A stretch of 11,096 bases of DNA from Caryophanales bacterium UBA5455 (GTDB taxonomy: Bacteria > Bacillota_I > Bacilli_A > RFN20 > CAG-826). Within the stretch, counting starts at the first letter, position 1, and each line of letters begins with the position of its first letter. Where the stretch lies: NCBI GenBank assembly GCA_002427365.1, contig DIQT01000020.1, positions 4,872-15,967 of the forward strand, read 5' to 3'. The translations under genes and the position numbers were made by a program. Shown piece by piece: positions 1-5,707 of this stretch. The notes beneath the pieces are model-generated. The model was not told the DNA's origin. It saw only the letters and a list, made by a program, of their open reading frames with translations, and did no database searches.

Positions 1-1000
1 TATTTTAGGTATTGTCCAAGGAATTGCGGAAATTCTTCCAATAAGTAGTTCCGGCCATTTAGCATTAACCCAAATACTTATTTTAAATACAACTTCTTTT
101 ACCCAATTTGCCGCTGATAGTAAAGAAATGATGGTATTTAATATTTTCACTCACTTTGCTTCCTTACTTGCTTTAATTATTTTCTTCCATAAATTAATTT
201 GGAAAATGTTAAAAGGAACATGGTTTGTTATCTTTAATACTCCTACCGGTCGTACGATGCGGAAAGAGTTAAAAGAATTGCGTGATGCAAGCTTATTTGA
301 TTTAGCGTTAGCAAAAGAAGAAACAAACAGTTCAACAAAAATAACGGAACTTGATCAAGAAATTATTAAAACAAAATTAGATTATAAAAACGCAAGAAAA
401 GCTGCACATAAAGACGCAACAAAAGAATATTATGATGGCTTTATGTTAACGGTTTATATGATTGTTGCCTCAATCCCCGTGGGAATTGTCGGTGTTTTAT
501 TTGATGATCAAATTTCAAAAATCTTTGGCACTTTATTAGTTGTTGGAATCGGTTTTATTTTAACTGGTTTAATTTTGTTATTTGTTTCATTGTTTACGAA
601 AAAATCGGCAAGTGATAAATACACATGGAAAAACACGATGATTACCGGTGCTTTTCAAATGTTTGGCATTCTTCCTGGTATTTCTCGCAGTGGTATTACG
701 ATGAGTGGTGCGAAAATCGCTGGCCTTAGTGATAATAAAGCAAAAGAATTTGCCTTTGTTTTATTTATGCCTGCGGCGGCGGGAAGTTTCCTTCTATCAC
801 TAGGTGATTTTAGACTAATTGCCGAATTAGGAAACTTAGATATTATTGGCTTTACCCTAGGTTTTGGCTTTGCTTTTGCTGTAACACTCGTAATGCTTCT
901 CGTAATTTTTAAGAAAATTAATTTATCGCATTATAAATATTTCACAATTTATTTATTTGTCGTTGGTCTATTTACGATTATTTATTCAATCGTTAGTTAA
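1..1000 (+). CDS. uppP: Undecaprenyl-diphosphatase UppP/BacA, 5'-truncated, with a long charged insertion
   Basis: This integral membrane phosphatase removes a phosphate from undecaprenyl diphosphate to recycle the lipid carrier for wall or surface polymers. The frame is open from base 2 with no start codon, so a few N-terminal residues lie outside the window; the ATG at 128 is internal. Counting from base 2, 332 residues are visible. The catalytic N-terminal motif QGIAE (6-10) and SSSGH (15-19) come first, then the second signature PGISRSGIT (225-233), with several hydrophobic helices. All motifs needed for activity are present. Family members are usually about 270 residues. The excess is a hydrophilic, probably coiled-coil stretch at visible residues about 73-146, between two membrane helices. 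The stop is TAA, and the gene converges on ffh. Family identification is secure; the insertion is the odd part. Confidence 0.93.
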   Translation, partial: ILGIVQGIAEILPISSSGHLALTQILILNTTSFTQFAADSKEMMVFNIFTHFASLLALIIFFHKLIWKMLKGTWFVIFNTPTGRTMRKELKELRDASLFDLALAKEETNSSTKITELDQEIIKTKLDYKNARKAAHKDATKEYYDGFMLTVYMIVASIPVGIVGVLFDDQISKIFGTLLVVGIGFILTGLILLFVSLFTKKSASDKYTWKNTMITGAFQMFGILPGISRSGITMSGAKIAGLSDNKAKEFAFVLFMPAAAGSFLLSLGDFRLIAELGNLDIIGFTLGFGFAFAVTLVMLLVIFKKINLSHYKYFTIYLFVVGLFTIIYSIVS

Positions 1001-1020
1001 TTTATAAGTTTTAAGTAATT

Positions 1021-1052
1021 AAAAATAGATAAGAAAATGCTTATCTATTTTT
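1021..1052. terminator. Bidirectional intrinsic terminator between uppP and ffh
   Basis: A perfect 13-bp inverted repeat (arms 1021-1033 and 1040-1052) encloses a 6-base loop. The arm ends are runs of five A and five T, so a transcript from either side makes a hairpin ending in a U tract. It sits between the convergent stop codons of uppP (1000) and ffh (1058). The stem is AT-rich, so termination may be incomplete, but position and symmetry make the role convincing. Confidence 0.88.
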
Positions 1053-1057
1053 ATTTT

Positions 1058-2386
1058 CTAGAAGCCTTTTGGCATCCGACCCGACTTTTGCATTTGTTGG
1101 AGCTGTTTCATTTGCTCTTTCATTTGGTCATATTTTTTTAACATCCGATTAATATCCGCGTTTGTGGTTCCGGACCCTTTCGCAATCCGCACTTTCCGTG
1201 AGTTCTTTAAGATTGCGGGGTTTTCGCGTTCTTCAGGTGTCATCGAGTTAATAATAATTTCAAAATGACGCATTTCTTTTTCCGCAAGTTCAAGTTGTTC
1301 GTTACTAATTTTTGGTAGACCCGGAATCATTTTCATAATTCCTTTTAAAGAACCGAGCTTTTGCACTTGTTTTAATTGGTCTAACATATCATTGAGGCTA
1401 AATTGTCCGCTCATCATTTTATTAACGGACTTCTTCATTGCATCTTCATCAACGGTTTCTTTGGCTTTTTCAACAAGTGTTAAAATATCACCCATGCCAA
1501 GAATCCGGTCCGCCATTCGGTCAGGATAAAATGGTTCGATATCATCAAGTTTTTCCCCAACCCCAGCGAACTTAATAGGAACGTTACTAATATGCCGAAT
1601 ACTTAAAGCGGCCCCACCACGGGCGTCACCATCAAGTTTGGACATTACAATACCTGTTAAATCTAAATTTTTATTAAATTCTTTTGCGGTATTAACCGCA
1701 TCTTGTCCGCTCATCGCATCAACAAGCAGTAAGATTTCTTGTGGTTCAACGATATCTTTAATGTCATTTAATTCTTGCATTAATGGAGCATCAATTGCTA
1801 GCCGCCCAGCCGTATCAATAATTACGACGTCATAATTTTCAATCCGGGCTTTTTCTTTTGCTTGGCGCGCAATTTCGACGGGATTAACTTTTGTGCCAAG
1901 AGAAAAAACATCGACGCCAATTTGTTTACCAAGTTGTTCAAGTTGGTCAACCGCTGCCGGACGATAAACGTCCGCGGCGACTAATAAAACTTTTTTCCGG
2001 TCTTTTTCTTTCATCCGTTTGGCAAGTTTCCCGGCGGTTGTCGTTTTCCCCGTACCTTGAAGCCCAACGAGCATAAGATGTGTTGGCCGACCTTTTAAAA
2101 ATTTAAGTTCGGTTTCATCGCTTCCCAAAAGTTCAACAAGTTCTTCATGAACAATTTTAACAACCATTTGGCTTGGATTTAATTCTTTAAAAACTTCTTG
2201 GCCAATGGCTTTTTCTTTAATATTTTTTGTAAAATCGCGGACAACTTTAAAATTAACGTCTGCTTCGAGTAAAGCTTTTTGGACTTCTTTTAACATCTCG
2301 TCCATATTTGCTTCGGTCAGCCGCGTTTGTCCACGTAATTTTTTAAGAATCCCTTGAAAGCGGTCTGTTAATGATTCAAATGCCAT
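1058..2386 (-). CDS. ffh: Signal recognition particle protein Ffh (SRP54)
   Basis: This is the GTPase and signal-peptide-binding subunit of the signal recognition particle. It binds the SRP RNA and ribosome-nascent chains and docks on FtsY at the membrane. The 442 residues match the usual length. An N domain (about 1-90) is followed by the G domain, with P-loop GLQGTGKTTT (108-117), DTAGR (191-195), SKLDGDARGG (249-258) and GVGEKLDD (275-282). The methionine-rich M domain (about 298-430) carries the RNA-binding SRKVRIAKGSGT stretch (396-407) and a tail of repeated Met, Gln and Lys. The ATG at 2386 overlaps the end of ylxM by 11 bases and has an AAAGGA ribosome site inside ylxM, which indicates translational coupling. 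It is the last gene of the operon and ends in TAG. No SRP RNA gene is visible in the window. Confidence 0.98.
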   Translation of the reverse strand: MAFESLTDRFQGILKKLRGQTRLTEANMDEMLKEVQKALLEADVNFKVVRDFTKNIKEKAIGQEVFKELNPSQMVVKIVHEELVELLGSDETELKFLKGRPTHLMLVGLQGTGKTTTAGKLAKRMKEKDRKKVLLVAADVYRPAAVDQLEQLGKQIGVDVFSLGTKVNPVEIARQAKEKARIENYDVVIIDTAGRLAIDAPLMQELNDIKDIVEPQEILLLVDAMSGQDAVNTAKEFNKNLDLTGIVMSKLDGDARGGAALSIRHISNVPIKFAGVGEKLDDIEPFYPDRMADRILGMGDILTLVEKAKETVDEDAMKKSVNKMMSGQFSLNDMLDQLKQVQKLGSLKGIMKMIPGLPKISNEQLELAEKEMRHFEIIINSMTPEERENPAILKNSRKVRIAKGSGTTNADINRMLKKYDQMKEQMKQLQQMQKSGRMPKGF

Positions 2387-2711
2387 CTTTAATTTTCCTT
2401 TCTAAACTAATAATTTCTTCAACAATTTCTTTATCGGTTATTTTTTCTTTTAAATTTTCAAGATCTTTTAATAAGGTATCTTTTGTTTCATATAATTTTA
2501 GTGCTTCTTCATAGTTTAATAATTTTTCCGTTGCCTTTGTAATTGCATCACTAACCGCTGCCCGCGTAATTAGACGATTTTCTGCAATTTCACTAAATGA
2601 TAAATTAAATTCATAATAATCACGCATGATTTCTTGTTGATGGGAAGTTAACAAACGACCATATAACGTAAGGAGTTCGTTAATATATAAAAACTCATTT
2701 AATTTTTGCAT
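2376..2711 (-). CDS. ylxM: YlxM/p13-family helix-turn-helix protein
   Basis: This small protein is almost always encoded directly upstream of ffh in Bacillota. YlxM is associated with the SRP pathway, and work on the streptococcal homologue links it to modulation of Ffh and SRP RNA activity. The 111 residues fit the family. A sigma-70 region-4-like helix-turn-helix spans about residues 23-66 (FSEIAENRLITRAAVSD at its core), followed by a charged helical tail (about 70-108). The ATG is preceded by a near-perfect GGAGGAAAT ribosome site that starts in the gap after the upstream membrane-protein gene. The stop is TGA and the gene overlaps ffh by 11 bases. If TGA were read as Trp the frame would run only about 11 residues further to TAA, so this gene alone does not settle the genetic code. 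Confidence 0.92.
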   Translation of the reverse strand: MQKLNEFLYINELLTLYGRLLTSHQQEIMRDYYEFNLSFSEIAENRLITRAAVSDAITKATEKLLNYEEALKLYETKDTLLKDLENLKEKITDKEIVEEIISLERKIKDGI

Positions 2712-2720
2712 ATTTCCTCC

Positions 2721-2990
2721 TTAAAAGACAAAGTTAAATAAATAACTAAATGTTAGTAAAACTACAAATGTAATTACTAAGTTCCGGTGAAAGAGGGGGT
2801 TTTTAAATATATCTTTTGTCGCGGGGCGGCCTAATTGTTTAAAATTACGAAACGTAAAGAAAAACGCGACCGCAAAATCAACGGCAATCATAATAATATA
2901 ATAATCAACCCCAAATAATTGTAAAACAAATGTAACGAGAAATTGAATTCCCATAACGATCATTAATGAAAAAAATAAACTAAATAGCAT
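2721..2990 (-). CDS. Small three-helix membrane protein of unknown function between ftsY and ylxM
   Basis: I do not recognise this 89-residue protein. It is very hydrophobic, with three predicted membrane segments at about 3-27, 29-47 and 71-88. The only sizeable polar part is the loop at 48-70, which carries several Arg and Lys residues; by the positive-inside rule this loop is cytoplasmic. There is no cleavable signal peptide or known motif. It is a real gene by context. The ATG shares a base with the ftsY stop (TAATG), an AGGAG ribosome site lies 10 bases upstream inside ftsY, and its TAA is followed at once by the ylxM ribosome site. It is thus translationally coupled within an SRP operon, which suggests but does not prove a role in membrane targeting or insertion. 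Confidence 0.8.
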   Translation of the reverse strand: MLFSLFFSLMIVMGIQFLVTFVLQLFGVDYYIIMIAVDFAVAFFFTFRNFKQLGRPATKDIFKNPLFHRNLVITFVVLLTFSYLFNFVF

Positions 2991-3970
2991 TATTCACTTT
3001 CTCCTAGTGTTAAACCATATAAATATTGATCTAAATCGAATTCTTGTAAATCATCCATCTTTTCCCCTAAGCCAATAAAGCGAACGGGAACCCCAATTTC
3101 ATCGCGGATTGATAAAATAATTCCACCTTTTGATGTTCCATCCATTTTCGTAACAACGACACCAGTTAATTTTGTTGATTCATTAAAGGCTTTTGCTTGT
3201 AAAACACCGTTTTGACCCGTGGTTCCATCAATTACTAAAAATGTTTCATGGGGGGCATTCGGGATTTCGCGACTTATGACACGATTAATTTTCGCTAATT
3301 CATTCATTAAATTAACTTTGTTTTGTAAGCGACCCGCTGTATCAACAATAATTAAATCAATGTTTTGTTCAAGGCCTTGTTTCATACCATCATAGGCAAC
3401 ACTTGCGGGATCGGCATTTTCTATGCCCGTCACAATTGCGCATCCTAACCGGTCCGCCCAAATTGTTAATTGTTCCGTTGCCCCCGCCCGGAATGTATCC
3501 GCGGCTACGAGCATGACAGATTTTCCTAAATCAATATAGCGTTTGGCCAGTTTCGCAATGGAAGTTGTTTTGCCTGAGCCATTAACACCAACGACTAATA
3601 AAACCGTTGGGCCACTTGGGGCGAATTGGACTTCATTTACAACTGACGCCCCTGTTTGGGCATATGAAACAAATAATTTATCAACAAGGATTTCATTAAT
3701 ATCGTGGGGGTTTGTAACATTTTTAAGTTGTGATTCTTTTCGTGTTTCTTCTAAGACATCAAACGTAAATTCCACCCCGATATCCGCTTCAATAAGAATT
3801 TCTGTTAATTCATCAAAATACTCTTCATTAACACTCCGATAACGCGCAGCGAGTTGTTTAAGTTTATCGCCAAAATTTTTCCGAGATTTTTCTAACCCCG
3901 CAACATATTTTTCTTTTTGTTTATTCGACTTGCCACTAAAGACACTTCGTAATTTATTAAAAAACCCCAT
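2990..3970 (-). CDS. ftsY: Signal recognition particle receptor FtsY
   Basis: This is the membrane-associated SRP receptor GTPase. It pairs with Ffh in a reciprocal GTPase complex that hands ribosomes to the Sec translocon. The 326 residues form a compact Gram-positive-type receptor with a short basic N-terminus (MGFFNKLRSVF, possibly amphipathic) instead of the long acidic A domain of E. coli. The N domain lies at about 25-100. The G domain carries P-loop GVNGSGKTT (128-136), DTAGR (210-214), TKMDGTSKGG (274-283) and GLGEKMDDL (300-308). The ATG at 3970 lies 3 bases past the rnc stop, with an AAGAAGG-type ribosome site inside the end of rnc. The TAA overlaps the next start codon by one base. 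In most relatives smc lies between rnc and ftsY; it is absent here. Confidence 0.97.
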   Translation of the reverse strand: MGFFNKLRSVFSGKSNKQKEKYVAGLEKSRKNFGDKLKQLAARYRSVNEEYFDELTEILIEADIGVEFTFDVLEETRKESQLKNVTNPHDINEILVDKLFVSYAQTGASVVNEVQFAPSGPTVLLVVGVNGSGKTTSIAKLAKRYIDLGKSVMLVAADTFRAGATEQLTIWADRLGCAIVTGIENADPASVAYDGMKQGLEQNIDLIIVDTAGRLQNKVNLMNELAKINRVISREIPNAPHETFLVIDGTTGQNGVLQAKAFNESTKLTGVVVTKMDGTSKGGIILSIRDEIGVPVRFIGLGEKMDDLQEFDLDQYLYGLTLGESE

Positions 3971-3973
3971 AAT

Positions 3974-4657
3974 CTATACCGCCTTCTTTGCGAGCGCTTC
4001 TTTAGCCGCCATTTGTTCTGCTTCTTTTTTCGTTTCACCAACGCCGGTTCCTAAAACAAGATTACCATATCGGCATTCGACACTAAAGATGCGTGCATGC
4101 GCGGGCCCGCTTTCATTAACAACAACGTAATAAACACTATCGCGTCGTTCCGCTTGGATTGCTTCTTGTAGTTCGCTTTTATAATCCGCAAGCATATCGA
4201 TATTAAAGTTGATTACTTCATCTTTAAAAATTTCCACTAAAAATTGTTTAACAACGTCATAGCCTAAATCAATAAAAATTGCGCCGACAAACGCTTCAAA
4301 AACATCTTCATATAACCGCATACTAAATTGGTTTTGATTTGCACGAATTGATGCCCCTACGCGAATGTAGGAACCTAAATCAAGTTTTAGCGCATGCGCG
4401 CTTAATGCTTTTGATTGAACGAGGTGGGCGCGCATCTTGGTCATTTTACCTTGATCTAAATCTGGACGAAGAAGGTACGCTAATTCGGCTACAACAAAAC
4501 TAATAACCGCATCACCCATGAATTCTAGCCGTTCATAATCTTTCGATGGGGCGACTTCATCGCCATGGACCGAAGGATGCGTAACTGCTGTTTCATAGTA
4601 AGCAAGATTATTTGGTGTAAGATTTAGTTTTTCTAATAAATTACGAATGGGCTTCAT
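3974..4657 (-). CDS. rnc: Ribonuclease III
   Basis: This endonuclease cuts double-stranded RNA and matures 16S/23S rRNA precursors and structured mRNAs. From the chosen start it has 227 residues, normal for the family. The catalytic domain shows the signature ERLEFMGDAV (42-51), giving metal ligands E45 and D49, and a second acidic pair D118/E121 in YEDVFEAFVGAIF. A double-stranded-RNA-binding domain fills about 156-227. An open frame extends upstream to an ATG at 4690. I prefer the ATG at 4657 because it has a strong AAGGAAGG ribosome site 8-9 bases upstream and because MKPIRNLLEKL resembles other RNase III N-termini. This start overlaps the end of plsX by 17 bases, so the two are probably translationally coupled. 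The stop is TAG. Confidence 0.95.
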   Translation of the reverse strand: MKPIRNLLEKLNLTPNNLAYYETAVTHPSVHGDEVAPSKDYERLEFMGDAVISFVVAELAYLLRPDLDQGKMTKMRAHLVQSKALSAHALKLDLGSYIRVGASIRANQNQFSMRLYEDVFEAFVGAIFIDLGYDVVKQFLVEIFKDEVINFNIDMLADYKSELQEAIQAERRDSVYYVVVNESGPAHARIFSVECRYGNLVLGTGVGETKKEAEQMAAKEALAKKAV

Positions 4658-5627
4658 TAGCAAAACCTTCCTTAATTTTGGCGACAACATCTTGTTCAGC
4701 CATTTTGTAGGCTACTTCAAGTGCGCCAACAAATGTTTTAACGTCACTATTACCATGAGCTTTAACCGCAACACTATTAATACCTAATAACATCGCACCG
4801 CCCGTTGCTTTATAATCAAAATCCGCCATCATTCCTTTTAAACCTTTACGAACAAATAAATAGCCAATTTTTGTTTTTAAACTTTTTGTAAATACCTTTT
4901 TTAAACCGCTACCCATCATCTTTGCAATACCTTCACTCGATTTTAAGAAGACATTCCCTGCAAAACCTCCGCTAACTAAAACATCAACTTCACCATTTAA
5001 TGCTTCGCGGGCTTCAATATTTCCTTTAAAGCCCGGAAATTCCATTTCCCGTAACCGTTTGTTTGCTTCAACAATTTCCGGTGTACCTTTATTTTCTTCC
5101 GCGCCATTTGATAGTAAATAAACTTGTGGTTCGTTAACACCAAAAACTTTTTCGGCATAAATTTGCCCCATCTTCGCAAATTGAATTAATTGATCGGCCG
5201 TATTTTCATTGCTCGCGCCGATATCAAGCACCGCAACTTTTTTCCCCGGAATAACCGTTGGGAACGGAGCCATAATTGCTGCCCGTTCGACACCAGGAAT
5301 TAATTTTATTTTTAATGTGGTCGCTGATAAAAAGCCGCCCGTAGAACCCGCACTAACAATTGCATCAGCTTTTTCTGCTAGTAAGGTATTAATTGCGACT
5401 AACATACTTGAGTTTTTTAACCGTAAAACTTCTAAAACACCCGCATCTTGTGGGACAATTTCTGGGGCTTCGATTAAATGAGCGTGACCTTCTAAATCTA
5501 ACATTTCATCAATTTTTCCGACGCAAAATAACTCAACGTTTGGATGATTTGCCCGAAATTCTAAGACCGCCGGAACAGTTGCCGCTAAGCCATTATCAGA
5601 ACCCATCATATCAATTACAATTTTCAT
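4641..5627 (-). CDS. plsX: Phosphate acyltransferase PlsX (acyl-ACP:phosphate), somewhat divergent
   Basis: PlsX interconverts acyl-ACP and acyl-phosphate. The acyl-phosphate is used by PlsY to acylate glycerol-3-phosphate in the first step of phospholipid synthesis. At 328 residues the length is typical. The N-terminal MKIVIDMMGSDNG, the segment VSAGSTGGFLSA (91-102), VAVLDIGASNE (131-141), EENKG (177-181), SGGFAGNVFLKSSEG (219-233) and the C-terminal GINSVAVKAHGNSD (282-295) align with conserved blocks. Several usually invariant positions differ: MGSD for MGGD, AGSTG for AGNTG, IGAS for VGAN. The start at 5627 has a GAGG ribosome site about 9 bases upstream. An 80-base gap separates it from recG; no acpP, fabD or fabG follows. 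It works in the same route as fakA, encoded upstream in a separate operon. Confidence 0.95.
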   Translation of the reverse strand: MKIVIDMMGSDNGLAATVPAVLEFRANHPNVELFCVGKIDEMLDLEGHAHLIEAPEIVPQDAGVLEVLRLKNSSMLVAINTLLAEKADAIVSAGSTGGFLSATTLKIKLIPGVERAAIMAPFPTVIPGKKVAVLDIGASNENTADQLIQFAKMGQIYAEKVFGVNEPQVYLLSNGAEENKGTPEIVEANKRLREMEFPGFKGNIEAREALNGEVDVLVSGGFAGNVFLKSSEGIAKMMGSGLKKVFTKSLKTKIGYLFVRKGLKGMMADFDYKATGGAMLLGINSVAVKAHGNSDVKTFVGALEVAYKMAEQDVVAKIKEGFANEAHS

Positions 5628-5651
5628 AAGTTAAAACCTCACAATATTATT

Positions 5652-5660
5652 ATTTTACCA
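5652..5660 (-). promoter_or_regulatory. Possible internal extended -10 promoter for plsX
   Basis: On the minus strand this reads TGG-TAAAAT, an extended -10 (TGn plus a 5/6 hexamer), about 25 bases before the plsX ATG. It would start transcription near 5645, leaving a short leader that contains the GAGG ribosome site (5637-5640). No convincing -35 is seen at 17 bp. Read-through from the recG promoter would also supply plsX, so this is a candidate second promoter only. Confidence 0.35.
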
Positions 5661-5684
5661 TAATATCGCCTTCTACGATATTAT
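5660..5684 (-). repeat. Perfect 9-bp inverted repeat upstream of plsX (candidate operator)
   Basis: The arms ATAATATCG (5660-5668) and CGATATTAT (5676-5684) are exact reverse complements around a 7-base centre. No T tract follows on either strand, so a terminator is unlikely. The repeat lies directly upstream of the candidate -10 of plsX, where a bound repressor would block RNA polymerase. It does not resemble the FapR operator that controls plsX in Bacillus. A role as mRNA structure is also possible. Confidence 0.5.
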
Positions 5685-5707
5685 TAAGCCAATTTTGGCC
5701 TTGAACA

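Noticed and set aside
128..130. The ATG at 128 as the uppP start.
   Set aside because: The frame stays open to the window edge and encodes the essential QGIAE and SSSGH motifs upstream, so 128 is internal.
1638..2076. Plus-strand open frames opposite ffh.
   Set aside because: They are antisense shadows of a strongly conserved gene, with Ser/Pro-rich translations typical of reverse-complement reading.
2376..2386. Reading the ylxM TGA as tryptophan (Mycoplasma code).
   Set aside because: All tryptophans in the window use TGG, the conserved proteins contain no in-frame TGA, and the TGA position gives a normal YlxM length.
4658..4690. An upstream ATG that would lengthen RNase III by 11 residues.
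   Set aside because: The downstream ATG at 4657 has a strong AAGGAAGG site and matches the usual family N-terminus.
4997..5179. A 60-codon minus-strand frame inside plsX with a basic composition.
   Set aside because: It lies wholly inside plsX in another frame, has no ribosome site of note and no recognisable motif; a shadow frame.
5641..5675. A three-codon mini-ORF (Met-Val-Lys-stop) with an AGAAGG ribosome-like site in the plsX leader, minus strand.
   Set aside because: It is too short to support, overlaps the candidate -10 of plsX, and such short frames are common by chance.
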